Of a stretch of DNA of 64,000 bases, positions 18,551-26,961 are shown one piece after another. The notes under the pieces were generated by a model. The model was not told the origin of the DNA. It worked only from the letters and a program-made list of their open reading frames with translations, and ran no database searches. Source of the DNA: Goekera deserti (GTDB taxonomy: Bacteria; Actinomycetota; Actinomycetes; Mycobacteriales; Geodermatophilaceae). The DNA lies in the NCBI RefSeq assembly GCF_010685995.1, contig NZ_JAAGWK010000016.1:1-64000 (forward strand), written 5' to 3'. The translations under genes were made by a program, and so were the position numbers. Positions within the stretch are counted from its first letter, which is position 1; each line of letters begins with the position of its first letter.

Positions 18551-19057
18551 ATGATGGTCGCGATGATGACGATGTGTCTCGTCTCGCTCGGCCTCCCGCT
18601 GCTCGGGTGGTGGGTCGGCGGGCGCTCGATGGCGCTGCGCGTGCTCACCCGCGACCAGGCCGGCGCCTGCAGCGAGGCCGTGCAGGGCTGCTCGCTCACC
18701 CCGGCCCAGCAGGCCAACGTGCGCCGAGCCATGAGCAGCGGCCGCCGGCTGGACGACCCGGCCGAGCGCGCCGCCGTCGTCGGCTGGGCGCAGGCCACCA
18801 TCGACCGGGACGCCGCTCGCGCCCGCCGCCGCCCGGTCGCCCACCGGGCGCTGCGCGTGGCCCTGGTGCTCTGGGGCGCGGCGATGCTCGTCGGCACCGT
18901 CTACGTCGTCGCCCACTCGCACGTGGAGGACGTCCCGGTCTTCCCGCTGGCCTGGTACGCGCTGTTCGCCGCACTGACCCTGCACCACCGGGCCACCCTG
19001 CGCCGCGTCGTCCGCAACAACTCCGACGTCGAGGTCCGCCAGCCCGTCGCTGCCTGA
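18551..19057 (+). CDS. Small three-helix membrane protein, family member 2
   Basis: A 168-residue protein: N-terminal hydrophobic helix ending GLPLLGWWVGG, a soluble part with LTPAQQANVRRAMSSGRRL-DDPAERAAVVGWAQ, two membrane helices, then a basic tail with RRVVRNNSD. The same layout is seen in the next two genes. ATG 18551 follows CATGCT by six bases, matching the promoter arrangement of its paralogues; ATG 18554 is the alternative. Function unknown. Confidence 0.72.
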   Translation: MMVAMMTMCLVSLGLPLLGWWVGGRSMALRVLTRDQAGACSEAVQGCSLTPAQQANVRRAMSSGRRLDDPAERAAVVGWAQATIDRDAARARRRPVAHRALRVALVLWGAAMLVGTVYVVAHSHVEDVPVFPLAWYALFAALTLHHRATLRRVVRNNSDVEVRQPVAA

Positions 19058-19106
19058 CCGCGGGCCGTGACGAGCGCCCGGCGCCGTCTCGGCGGATGAT
19101 CGGGTC

Positions 19107-19628
19107 GTGACCGCTGTCCTCACCCTCGCGGTGCTGCTGGTGGGCCTGCCCCTGCTGGCGTTCTGGCTGGGCGGTCGGCCGTTCTGGGGCCGGTTGCGCC
19201 TGCGCCAGGACCGGGACCTGTACGGCGACGTCGTCCGCCGGCACCGGTTGACCCCCACGCAGACCGCGCGGGTCGAGTCCGCCGTCGCCTGGGGCCGGGA
19301 GCTGGCCGACCCGGTCGAGCGGGCCGCCGCCGTCGACTGGGCGCAGGGGCTGATCGCCGACACCCGGCAGCGCGCCCGCGAGCACCCGCTGCGCCGCCGC
19401 CTGCTGCTGGCGCTGCTCGGTGCCTGGGTGCTGCTGGTGCTGGGCCGGGCCGTCGTCGCCGTGGTCGAGAGCGGCCTGGCCGGTTTCAACTGGTACGGCG
19501 TGGTGACCGGGACCGTGGTCGTCGCGCTGGTGGTCCAGTCGGGCCGGGCCCCGCGCCGCGCGGTGCTGCTCAACGCCGGCCCGCCGTCGATCGAGGTCCG
19601 CGGGCGGCGGGCCCAGCCGGGCACCTGA
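19107..19628 (+). CDS. Small three-helix membrane protein, family member 3
   Basis: A 173-residue paralogue of its neighbours: helix with GLPLLAFWLGGRPFWGRLRL, then LTPTQTARVESAVAWGREL-ADPVERAAAVDWAQ, two further helices, and RRAVLLNAGPP near the end. GTG 19107 lies six bases after GATGAT. Divergence from the other copies suggests old rather than recent duplication. Confidence 0.74.
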   Translation: MTAVLTLAVLLVGLPLLAFWLGGRPFWGRLRLRQDRDLYGDVVRRHRLTPTQTARVESAVAWGRELADPVERAAAVDWAQGLIADTRQRAREHPLRRRLLLALLGAWVLLVLGRAVVAVVESGLAGFNWYGVVTGTVVVALVVQSGRAPRRAVLLNAGPPSIEVRGRRAQPGT

Positions 19629-19664
19629 CCAGCGCGCCCACCGTCCCGGGGGCATGATCACCGG

Positions 19665-20171
19665 GTGAGCGTCGGGTGGGCAGCCGTGCTGCTGATCCTG
19701 CTGGGGCTGCCGCTGCTGTCGGTCTGGGTCGCCCGGCGCCCGGCGTGGGGGCGGCTGCGGCCCGGCCGCGACCGGGACGAGTTCGCCGACGCCTCGGCCC
19801 GCTACGGGATCAGCAGCGCGCAGGTGGCCCGGGTGGAGCACGCGCTGGCGGCCGGCACTGCGCTGAGCGACCCCGCCGAGCGCGCCGCCGCGGCCGACTG
19901 GGCGCACCGCCAGCTGGCCGCGATGCGGCTGCCGGCCGACCTGCGCCGGCGCCCCGGCCTGCTCCTGCTGCTCGTGGGCTGCGCCGCGTTCTACGTCGCC
20001 TTCGCCGTGCACGTGGTCCGCTCGGTGCTGGACGACGACCTCGGGCCGCTGTTCTCCTGGACGATGATCTACCTCGTCGGGGGCCTCGGGTGGGGCTGGC
20101 GCCGCCGCCGGGTGCTGCGCCGGGCGGTCCGGTTGAACACCGACCCGCCCGGCACCGTTCAGCGGGAGTAG
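19665..20171 (+). CDS. Small three-helix membrane protein, family member 4
   Basis: A 168-residue paralogue: LGLPLLSVWVARRPAWGRLR near the start, ISSAQVARVEHALAAGTAL-SDPAERAAAADWAH in the middle, two membrane helices, then RRAVRLNTDPPG. GTG 19665 lies six bases after CATGAT. Its last 13 bases overlap the 3' end of the convergent rpsD gene. Confidence 0.74.
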   Translation: MSVGWAAVLLILLGLPLLSVWVARRPAWGRLRPGRDRDEFADASARYGISSAQVARVEHALAAGTALSDPAERAAAADWAHRQLAAMRLPADLRRRPGLLLLLVGCAAFYVAFAVHVVRSVLDDDLGPLFSWTMIYLVGGLGWGWRRRRVLRRAVRLNTDPPGTVQRE

Positions 20172-20761
20172 TGCTCCACGACGAGCTGCTCCTGGCAGAC
20201 CACCGGCACCTCCTCCCGGGCCGGCACCCGGTCGACCCGGCACACCAGGTCGGCCAGCGACACCGTCAGGTAGGACGGCGCCGCCGCGTGCGCACCGGAC
20301 GCCGCCACCAGGAAGGGCTCCTTGCGCCGGCTGCGGTCGGCGATCGCCACGACGTCCCCGGGCACGAGCCGGTAGGAGGGCCGGTCGACCCGGCGCCCGT
20401 TCACCGTGACGTGCTGGTGGGTCACCGTCTGGCGGGCCTGGTAGATCGTGCGGGCGAAGCCGGCGCGCAGCACGGTGGCGTCCAGCCGCGCCTCCAGGTC
20501 CTGCACCAGGGCCTCGCCGGTCTTGCCGCCGCTGCGCCGGGCCCGGTCGAAGGCGCGCCGCAGCTGGGTCTCGCTGATGTCGTACTGCGCGCGCAGTCGC
20601 TGCTTCTCCATCAGGCGGGTCGAGTAGTCGCTCGCCGTCCGGCGCTTGCGGCCGTGCTCGCCCGGCGGGTAGGGACGCTTCTCGAAGTACGCCACGCACT
20701 TGGGCGTCAGCGGGATCCCGAGGGCCCGGCTGCGGCGGACCTTGGGGCGTGAGGTGTTCAC
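20159..20761 (-). CDS. rpsD: 30S ribosomal protein S4 (zinc-free type)
   Basis: A 200-residue S4. The N-terminal SRPKVRRSRALGIPLTPK and YFEKRPYPPGEHGRKRR blocks and the S4 RNA-binding domain (RLDATVLRAGFARTIYQARQ...HVTVNGRRVD) are clear, and the end EQLVVEHYSR is typical. The zinc-binding cysteine cluster of C+ S4 proteins is missing. It stands alone rather than in the rpsM-rpsK-rpoA operon, like the stand-alone S4 of Streptomyces. GTG 20761 has GAGGAG upstream. An iron-box-like palindrome lies between it and the divergent DUF2470 gene. Whether a second rpsD exists elsewhere cannot be seen here. Confidence 0.92.
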   Translation of the reverse strand: MNTSRPKVRRSRALGIPLTPKCVAYFEKRPYPPGEHGRKRRTASDYSTRLMEKQRLRAQYDISETQLRRAFDRARRSGGKTGEALVQDLEARLDATVLRAGFARTIYQARQTVTHQHVTVNGRRVDRPSYRLVPGDVVAIADRSRRKEPFLVAASGAHAAAPSYLTVSLADLVCRVDRVPAREEVPVVCQEQLVVEHYSR

Positions 20762-20788
20762 GGAGCTCCTCTGTTGCTCGACCGACTC

Positions 20789-20807
20789 TTTGGTTAGGCT
20801 CACCTTA
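20789..20807. promoter_or_regulatory. Putative IdeR/DtxR iron box between rpsD and DUF2470 gene
   Basis: Read on the minus strand the site is TAAGGTGAGCCTAACCAAA, which matches 17 of 19 positions of the published IdeR/DtxR consensus TWAGGTWAGSCTWACCTWA. It sits 28 bases upstream of the rpsD start and about 40 bases upstream of the DUF2470 start, so it could serve either or both promoters. Iron-dependent regulation is inference. Confidence 0.62.
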
Positions 20808-20848
20808 CCCATCCGGTCACCAGGTCCCACAGCCCCGAGGTGCAGCAC

Positions 20849-21610
20849 ATGACCCGCTCCGTCGTCCCCCCGGCCGTCCGCCCCACCGCAGCCGAGCGGG
20901 CCCGCACCGTGTCCCGCCGACCCTCGGCCGCCGTCTGCGCCGCGGGCATCTCCGGCTCGCGCGTGCTGGCGCACACCACCACCGCCGACGGCCGGGTGCT
21001 GCTCGTCGTGCCCACCGACGGCGAGCTCGCCCAGGCGGTGCTCGGCTCCGCCGACGGCGACCTGGCCGCGCTGCTCATGGTCACCGACCACGCCCCGGTC
21101 ACCCTGCGCGACCCGGTGCGGGCCCAGCTGTGGCTGTCCGGCTGGCTGGCGCCGCTGCACCCGGCCACGCAGCAGGAGGCGCTGCTGGCCTTCGCCGACG
21201 CGTACCCGGCCGGGGCGCTGCTCGACGTCGGCCGGACGGCGACCCTGCTGCGCCTGGACCTCGCCGAGGTGGTGCTGGGCGAGGACGGGCACACCGCGGA
21301 GATCACGCCCGAGGAGTTCGCCGCCGCGGTGCCCGACCCGCTGGTGGCCGTCGAGGCCGGCTGCCTGCAGCACCTGGACGCCGACCACCCCGACCAGCTG
21401 GCCCTGTTCCGCTCCCGCATCCCCGGCGACTGGCTGACCGACGGCGACGTCGTGCGGCCGCTGGGGCTGGACCGCTGGGGCCTGCGGCTGCGCATCGAGC
21501 GCCCGCGCGGTCACACCGACGTCCGGCTGCCGTTCCCGGCACCGGTCGCCGACGTGCAGGAGTTGAAGCCGGCGATGGCCCGGCTGCTGTGCGCCGCCCG
21601 CCGCTGCTGA
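20849..21610 (+). CDS. DUF2470 domain protein (haem-utilisation type)
   Basis: A 253-residue protein whose C-terminal 80 residues fit DUF2470 (DADHPDQLALFRSR, then VRPLGLDRWGLRLRIE, DVRLPFPAPVAD). The middle part resembles the split-barrel flavin/haem fold that accompanies DUF2470 in HugZ-like proteins. Such proteins bind or break down haem in some bacteria. ATG 20849 follows GAGG at 20837-20840. An iron-box-like site in the upstream gap supports a role in haem or iron metabolism, but this remains inference. Confidence 0.78.
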   Translation: MTRSVVPPAVRPTAAERARTVSRRPSAAVCAAGISGSRVLAHTTTADGRVLLVVPTDGELAQAVLGSADGDLAALLMVTDHAPVTLRDPVRAQLWLSGWLAPLHPATQQEALLAFADAYPAGALLDVGRTATLLRLDLAEVVLGEDGHTAEITPEEFAAAVPDPLVAVEAGCLQHLDADHPDQLALFRSRIPGDWLTDGDVVRPLGLDRWGLRLRIERPRGHTDVRLPFPAPVADVQELKPAMARLLCAARRC

Positions 21611-21648
21611 CGGACCTCGCCCCTCCCCACGACACGCTCCGCGGGCCC

Positions 21649-23613
21649 CTAGGCCTGGCCCTCCACGGACTCGGCGAGCAGCTGGGCCAGCCGGGTCCGC
21701 CGGGGGCGCACGTCGACCTCGCGCACCGCGCGGGCCAGTGCGGCACCACTGGCGTGCACGATCGACAGGTGCTTCTGCGCGCGGGTGAGCGCGGTGTAGA
21801 CCAGCGGCCGGGACAGCATGCCGCCGGCCTCCGGCGGCAGGACGACGACGACCCCGGCCCACTCCGAGCCCTGCGCGCGGTGCACGGTGATCGCCCAACC
21901 GTGCTTGAGGTCCGACAGTGCCGAGCCGGTGACCTTGACGGGCCCGGACGCGAACGCGATGTCCAGCGCCCCGTCGCCGGTGCCGGTGACCACGCCCACC
22001 TCGCCGTTGGCGAACCCGATCGGCTCCAGGTCCAGGTGGTTGGCCGTGGCCACCACCCGGTCGCCCACGTCGAAACCGAACACCGTGCCGTCACCGGGGT
22101 TCAGTGCGGCCTTGAGCGCCTTGTTCAGCTCGATGGTGCCGGCCGGCCCGCGGTGCACCGGGGTCACCACCTGCACCGAGCCCGGGTCGATGCCCAGGGC
22201 CCGGGGGATGGAGTCGGTGATCAGCTGCACCACCCGCTTCGCGGCCTCCGCGCTGCCGGTGGCCGGCACGATCACCACCTCCCGGTCGGGGGAGTCGACC
22301 GCGGGCAGCTCACCGGCCCGCACCCCGGTGGCCAGCCGGGCGATCGCGCCACCGGCGGCCTGCCGGTGCAGCGTGGTCAGCTCGGTCACCGGGACGACGC
22401 CGGAGTCGATCAGGTCGCCCAGCACGTGCCCGGGCCCGATCGAGGGCAGCTGCGCCGGGTCGCCGACCAGCAGCAGGTGGGTGCCGTCCGAGCACGCCTC
22501 CAGCAGTGCCGCGGTCAGCTCCACGTCCAGCATGGAGGCCTCGTCCACCACGACGACGTCGGCGTCCAGCGGCCACTCCTCGTTGCGGGCGAAGCCACCG
22601 GTGGTGCCCTGCGCGCCGAGCAGCCGGTGCACGGTCACCGCCGGGTGGTCGGTGAGCTCCTCCAGCCGCTTGGCCGCCCGCCCGGTGGGCGCGGCCAGCG
22701 CCACGTCGGTGCCGCGTGCCTGCAGCAGTTTCACCACCGAGGCCACGGTGCGGCTCTTGCCGGTGCCGGGCCCGCCGGTGAGCAGCGACACCCCGGCGCC
22801 CAGCACCTGGGCGACGGCGGCCTGCTGCGCGGGGTCCAGGCCCTTGGCCACCGAGCGCACCGACGCCGGGTCGGCGATCCGCTCGCTGGTGGCGGCCAGC
22901 CGGGCCACGTTCTCGGCCACCGCCTCCTCGGCCATCCCGTACCGGGACAGCGACAGTGTCCTCAGTGCCGGGTCCGGCTCGGGCAGCTCGTCGGCGTCGT
23001 CGTCGGGTTCGGTGAACGGGGGTTCGTGCTCCAGCACGTCGCCGCTCTCCACCGCGGCCAGCACCGCGGCGGCCGGGTCCTCGATGCCCTCCGCGCGCAG
23101 CGCGGCCACCACGAGGTCGACCGGCAGCACGGTGTGCCCGTCCCGGGTGGCGGTGCGCAGCGTCATCGACACCACGGCCCGCCCGCGCCGGCTGTCCTGC
23201 CGGTCGGCGCCGGGCAGCACCGCGATGGCCAGCCGGTCGGCGTCGGCGATGGTGACGCCGGTGAGCCCCAGCAGCGCCCACGGGTCGTCCCGCAGCCGGC
23301 GCGCGGCGTCCGGGCCCAGGGCGGTGGCCGCCGAGGAGGCCAGCTTGGCCGCGAGCCCGGCGCCCACCAGCAGCTCCACGACGTCGTAGGTGGGCTGGGC
23401 GGCCAGGAACGAGGAGAACAGCCGCTCGGCGCGCTGCCGGCCCACCCGCGGCAGCTTGAGCAGCCGGTCGGCCGACACGTGCTCGGGGGAGGTGATGCCC
23501 ACCCCGGGCAGCTCGGCCGCCGAGCGCTTGCCCAGCCCGGGCCAGAGCCCGGCCGCGCAGAACGCCGCGAAGACCGGGTCGGGGGCGGTGCCGGTGGCGG
23601 TCGGGGTGCTCAC
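21649..23613 (-). CDS. RecD2-like ATP-dependent DNA helicase
   Basis: A 654-residue superfamily 1B 5'-3' helicase. Helix-hairpin-helix-like segments (LPGVGITSPE, LPRVGRQRAERL) precede the motor. Motor motifs: LLTGGPGTGKSRTV (Walker A, about residue 280), LAAPTGRAAKRL, VVVDEASMLD (motif II), LLVGDPAQLPSIGPG (motif III), and late in the chain ITVHRAQGSEW and YTALTRAQ. It lacks RecB/RecC neighbours, as expected for RecD2, and likely acts in repair or replication-fork processing. GTG 23613 overlaps the aldo/keto reductase stop, so the two genes are coupled. The same frame stays open far upstream but without homology. Confidence 0.87.
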   Translation of the reverse strand: MSTPTATGTAPDPVFAAFCAAGLWPGLGKRSAAELPGVGITSPEHVSADRLLKLPRVGRQRAERLFSSFLAAQPTYDVVELLVGAGLAAKLASSAATALGPDAARRLRDDPWALLGLTGVTIADADRLAIAVLPGADRQDSRRGRAVVSMTLRTATRDGHTVLPVDLVVAALRAEGIEDPAAAVLAAVESGDVLEHEPPFTEPDDDADELPEPDPALRTLSLSRYGMAEEAVAENVARLAATSERIADPASVRSVAKGLDPAQQAAVAQVLGAGVSLLTGGPGTGKSRTVASVVKLLQARGTDVALAAPTGRAAKRLEELTDHPAVTVHRLLGAQGTTGGFARNEEWPLDADVVVVDEASMLDVELTAALLEACSDGTHLLLVGDPAQLPSIGPGHVLGDLIDSGVVPVTELTTLHRQAAGGAIARLATGVRAGELPAVDSPDREVVIVPATGSAEAAKRVVQLITDSIPRALGIDPGSVQVVTPVHRGPAGTIELNKALKAALNPGDGTVFGFDVGDRVVATANHLDLEPIGFANGEVGVVTGTGDGALDIAFASGPVKVTGSALSDLKHGWAITVHRAQGSEWAGVVVVLPPEAGGMLSRPLVYTALTRAQKHLSIVHASGAALARAVREVDVRPRRTRLAQLLAESVEGQA

Positions 23614-24605
23614 GGCTGGGGGGCCATCGGCAGCGGCCGCCGCTCGGGGTAGGAGGTGTGCGGGGAGGAGACGTCGTCCAGGGCGGTCTGGATCGCCCGG
23701 GGCAGCCGCAGCGACTCCGCCTCCAGCGACGCCTGCAGCTGCGCGGCCGTGCGGGCACCCACGACCGGCGCGACGACGCCGGGGCGGTCGCGCACCCAGG
23801 CCAGCGCCACCGCCAGCGGGGTGGTGTTCAGCCCCTGCGCGGCGGTGATCACCGCCTCCACGATCCGGTCGGACGTCGAGGACCGCAGCCCGTCGATGAA
23901 ACCCTGCCACTGCGGGGACGCCCCGCGGGAGTCGGTCGGCACCGCGTGCCGGTACTTGCCGGTGAGCAGCCCCCGGCCCAGCGGCGACCACGGCAGCAGC
24001 CCGATCCCGAGTGCCTCGGCGGCGGGCACCACCTCGCGCTCCACCCCGCGCTGCAGCAGCGAGTACTCCATCTGGGTGCTCACCACCGGCGCCCGGCCCG
24101 GCCAGGACCGCTGCCAGGTGACCGCCTGTGCGGTCTGCCAGCCGGTGAAGTTGCTCACCCCCACGTAGCGCACCTTGCCGGCGGCGACGGCGGCGTCCAG
24201 GGCGGCCAGCGTCTCCTCCAGCGGGGTGCCGTCGTCCCAGGAGTGCAGCTGCCACAGGTCGACGTGGTCGACCCCGAGGCGCTCCAGCGATGCGTCCAGC
24301 GCGGCGAGCAGGTGCCCGCGGGAGGCGCCGCGGCCCATCGGTCCGGGCCCGGTGCGGCCCACGGCCTTGGTGGCCACCAGCACGTCCGAGCGCGGCACCA
24401 CGTCGCTGAGCAGCCGGCCCAGCGTGCGCTCGCTCTCCCCGTCGACGTACACGTCGGCGGTGTCGACCAGCGTGCCGCCGGCGTCGACGAAGGCGGTGAG
24501 CTGCATCGCCGCCTCGTCCTCGTCGGTGTCCCGGCCCCACGTCATGGTGCCCAGGGCGAGCCGGGAGACGACCAGGCCGCTGCGCCCGAGCGCCCGCTGT
24601 TCCAC
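23610..24605 (-). CDS. Aldo/keto reductase
   Basis: A 331-residue TIM-barrel NADPH oxidoreductase. Motifs: LALGTMTWG, DTADVYVDG (catalytic Asp and Tyr), VATKAVG (catalytic Lys), LWQLHSWDDGTPLEET (His) and the C-terminal cofactor region PVVGARTAAQLQASLEA. GTG 24605 follows a TAGGTT -10-like box by eight bases. Substrate unknown. It is the first gene of a two-gene unit with the helicase and is divergent from uppP. Confidence 0.9.
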   Translation of the reverse strand: MEQRALGRSGLVVSRLALGTMTWGRDTDEDEAAMQLTAFVDAGGTLVDTADVYVDGESERTLGRLLSDVVPRSDVLVATKAVGRTGPGPMGRGASRGHLLAALDASLERLGVDHVDLWQLHSWDDGTPLEETLAALDAAVAAGKVRYVGVSNFTGWQTAQAVTWQRSWPGRAPVVSTQMEYSLLQRGVEREVVPAAEALGIGLLPWSPLGRGLLTGKYRHAVPTDSRGASPQWQGFIDGLRSSTSDRIVEAVITAAQGLNTTPLAVALAWVRDRPGVVAPVVGARTAAQLQASLEAESLRLPRAIQTALDDVSSPHTSYPERRPLPMAPQP

Positions 24606-24695
24606 GAGGGGTCAACCTACCGGTGCCCCCGGGGCGGGGCCCGGCGCGTGAGCGACGTCGCGCCGGGTGTCCCTCGACAGCGGTGGTGGCCGTCC

Positions 24696-24701
24696 TAGGG
24701 T
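24696..24701 (+). promoter_or_regulatory. -10 box of leaderless uppP-leader transcript
   Basis: TAGGGT ends six bases before GTG 24708, the spacing repeatedly seen before start codons in this window. It implies transcription starting at the first base of a 22-codon ORF, not at uppP itself. Confidence 0.55.
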
Positions 24702-24707
24702 CGCTCC

Positions 24708-24776
24708 GTGCACCCGTCGTCCGCCCCCGTCCTGGCCGTGCCGCCGGCCGCCGCGCTCTCCCGGTCCAAGGGCTGA
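24708..24776 (+). CDS. Putative leaderless leader peptide upstream of uppP
   Basis: A 22-codon ORF starting at GTG 24708, six bases after TAGGGT, and ending in TGA seven bases before the uppP ATG. The product is Pro/Ala-rich with a [11 protein letters not shown] core and a basic end (LSRSKG). It would be the first thing translated on a leaderless mRNA and could couple or attenuate uppP translation. Evidence is promoter geometry only; it could instead be a spurious ORF in the 5' leader. Confidence 0.42.
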   Translation: MHPSSAPVLAVPPAAALSRSKG

Positions 24777-24783
24777 TCCGGCG

Positions 24784-25602
24784 ATGGGCTGGATCGAGGC
24801 GATCGTGCTCGGGCTGGTGCAAGGGCTCACGGAGTTCCTGCCCATCTCCTCCAGCGCGCACCTGCGCATCGTCGGCGAGCTGTTCGGCTGGGACGACCCG
24901 GGTGCGGCGTTCACCGCGATCACGCAGATCGGCACCGAGATCGCCGTCCTGCTGTACTTCCGGGAGGACATCACCCGGATCGTGGTCACCTGGCTGCGCT
25001 CGCTGCGCGACCGGGAGCTGCGCAGCAACGCCGACGCCCGGATGGGCTGGCTGATCATCGTCGGCAGCATCCCGATCGTGGTGCTGGGCCTGCTGTTCCA
25101 GGACCAGATCGAGACGACGTTCCGCGACCTGCGGATCATCGCGATCGCGCTGGTCGCGTTCTCGCTGGTGCTCTACTACGCCGACCGGGTGGGCAGCAAG
25201 CAGCGCCAGTTGGCCGACCTCACCCCGCAGCACGGCATCGCCTACGGGTTCGCCCAGGCCCTCGCCCTGGTCCCGGGGGTGTCGCGCTCGGGCGGCACGA
25301 TCACCATGGGCCTGTTCCTGGGTTACTCGCGGGAGGCCGCAGCGCGCTACTCGTTCCTGCTGGCGGTGCCCGCGGTGCTGGGCTCCGGCTTCTACCAGGT
25401 CTACGAGTCCCTGGACAGCGGCATCGAGTGGGGCCCGACCCTGCTGGCCACGGTGATCGCCTTCGGGGTGGGGCTCGCGGTCATCACCTGGCTGCTGCGC
25501 TACCTGGCGCACGGCAGCTTCACGCCGTTCGTCGTCTACCGGATCGTGCTGGGCCTGCTGCTGCTCGTGCTGGTGGGCACCGGGGTGCTCAGCCCCAGCT
25601 GA
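24784..25602 (+). CDS. uppP: Undecaprenyl-diphosphate phosphatase
   Basis: A 272-residue integral membrane enzyme (BacA/UppP) that dephosphorylates undecaprenyl diphosphate to recycle the lipid carrier for cell-wall synthesis; loss or excess alters bacitracin response. Signature motifs: [17 protein letters not shown] near the N-terminus and [15 protein letters not shown] around residue 160. Several hydrophobic segments follow. ATG 24784 is taken because earlier in-frame residues lack homology. It heads the uppP, phosphatase, DUF3090, SCO1664-like, mshC cluster known from mycobacteria. Confidence 0.95.
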   Translation: MGWIEAIVLGLVQGLTEFLPISSSAHLRIVGELFGWDDPGAAFTAITQIGTEIAVLLYFREDITRIVVTWLRSLRDRELRSNADARMGWLIIVGSIPIVVLGLLFQDQIETTFRDLRIIAIALVAFSLVLYYADRVGSKQRQLADLTPQHGIAYGFAQALALVPGVSRSGGTITMGLFLGYSREAAARYSFLLAVPAVLGSGFYQVYESLDSGIEWGPTLLATVIAFGVGLAVITWLLRYLAHGSFTPFVVYRIVLGLLLLVLVGTGVLSPS

Positions 25603-25647
25603 CGCCACGGAGCGGGACCGCCGTGTCACCGTGACTACATTCGTCCC

Positions 25648-26346
25648 GTGACCACGGTGATCTTCCTGAGGCACGGTCGCAGCACGGCGAACACCGCGGG
25701 CGTACTGGCCGGCTGGACCCCGGGCGTGCAGCTCGACGAGACCGGGCTGGCCCAGGTCGCCGCGGTCGGTGAGCGGCTGTCCCGGGTCCCGCTCGCCGCG
25801 ATCGTGGCCAGCCCGCTGGCCCGCTGCCAGCAGACCGCCGGTGCCGTCGCGGCGGGCCGCGACCTCGTCGTGGAGAGCGACGACCGGCTCGGCGAGTGCC
25901 GCTACGGCGACTGGACGGGACGGCCGATCAAGGAGCTGCTCAAGGAGCCGATGTGGAAGGTGGTGCAGCAGCACCCCTCCGCCGCGGTGTTCCCCGGCCC
26001 GGAGGGGGAGGGGCTGGCGCAGACGCAGGCCCGCGCGGTCGCTGCCGTCCGGGAGTGGAACGCCCGGCTGGGCCCGGACGCCGTCTGGCTGGCCTGCAGC
26101 CACGGTGACGTGATCAAGGCCGTCCTCGCCGACGCGCTGGGCGTGCACCTGGACCAGTTCCAGCGGATCGTGGTCGACCCGGCGTCCATCTCGGTGGTCA
26201 GCTACACCGAGACCCGCCCGTTCGTGGCCCGGGTCAACGACAGCGGCGGCGACGTGTCCGCGCTGGTCCCGCCACCGAAGCGGCGCCGCCGGAAGGCCGC
26301 CTCGTCCGACGCCGTGGTGGGTGGCGGGGCCGGTCCCGGGGCGTGA
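25648..26346 (+). CDS. Histidine phosphatase family protein (phosphoglycerate mutase-like)
   Basis: A 232-residue member of the histidine phosphatase superfamily. The phospho-acceptor motif is FLRHGRSTAN (His 8), the second Arg lies in ASPLARCQQTA, and the second catalytic His in LACSHGDVIKAVLAD. The last 35 residues are Arg/Lys-rich then Gly-rich. GTG 25648 lies six bases after TACATT. In mycobacteria the orthologue (Rv2135c) occupies the same place beside uppP. Substrate uncertain. Confidence 0.88.
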   Translation: MTTVIFLRHGRSTANTAGVLAGWTPGVQLDETGLAQVAAVGERLSRVPLAAIVASPLARCQQTAGAVAAGRDLVVESDDRLGECRYGDWTGRPIKELLKEPMWKVVQQHPSAAVFPGPEGEGLAQTQARAVAAVREWNARLGPDAVWLACSHGDVIKAVLADALGVHLDQFQRIVVDPASISVVSYTETRPFVARVNDSGGDVSALVPPPKRRRRKAASSDAVVGGGAGPGA

Positions 26347-26390
26347 GCGGCGCCCGCCCCGGCGTTCGCGTACCCGCGTAACCTGATCCC

Positions 26391-26942
26391 GTGCCCCGTC
26401 AGGTCCATCACTTCGAACGTCCCTCCCGCTTCGTGGCAGGCACGGTCGGCCAGCCCGGGGACCGCACCTTCTACCTCCAGGCCGCCGACGAGGCCGGCCG
26501 GGTGGTCAGCGTCGCCCTGGAGAAGTCGCAGGTGCAGGTGCTCGCCGAGCGGATGAGCGAGCTGCTCGACGAGGTCGCCACCCGGGACACCACCGCCGTC
26601 CCGGTCGAGGCCGACGTCGACGACCTGGACCCGCTCACCGCACCGGTCGACGAGGAGTTCCGCGTCGCCGCGATGGGCCTGGCCTGGGACGGCGAGGCCG
26701 AGGCCGTCGTCGTCGAGGCGGTCGCCGCGGGCGAGGAGCCGATCGACGAGGAGGCCATCCTCTCCGACAGCGACGAGGGCCCCGACGCGCTGCGGGTCAC
26801 CATCACCCCCGGCGCGGCCCGGGCGTTCGTCGCCCGCGCCCGCCGGGTCATCGCCGCCGGCCGCCCCGCCTGCCCGCTGTGCTCGCTGCCGCTGGACCCG
26901 GCGGGCCACGTGTGCCCGCGGCAGAACGGGTACCGGCGCTGA
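26391..26942 (+). CDS. DUF3090 family protein
   Basis: A 183-residue protein of the actinobacterial DUF3090 family. It begins VHHFERPSRFVAGTVGQPGDRTFYLQ when read through (quoted here as its key words HFERP and GDRTFYLQ) and ends with a Cys motif CPLCSLPLDP...HVCPR that could bind zinc. GTG 26391 lies six bases after TAACCT. Function unknown; always near mshC and uppP in relatives. Confidence 0.88.
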   Translation: MPRQVHHFERPSRFVAGTVGQPGDRTFYLQAADEAGRVVSVALEKSQVQVLAERMSELLDEVATRDTTAVPVEADVDDLDPLTAPVDEEFRVAAMGLAWDGEAEAVVVEAVAAGEEPIDEEAILSDSDEGPDALRVTITPGAARAFVARARRVIAAGRPACPLCSLPLDPAGHVCPRQNGYRR

Positions 26943-26961
26943 CCAGGCCACGGCGCCCCCG

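Noticed and set aside
23614-26148. Upstream extension of the RecD2 helicase frame
   Set aside because: The extension covers the aldo/keto reductase and uppP genes and shows no homology; the helicase begins at GTG 23613.
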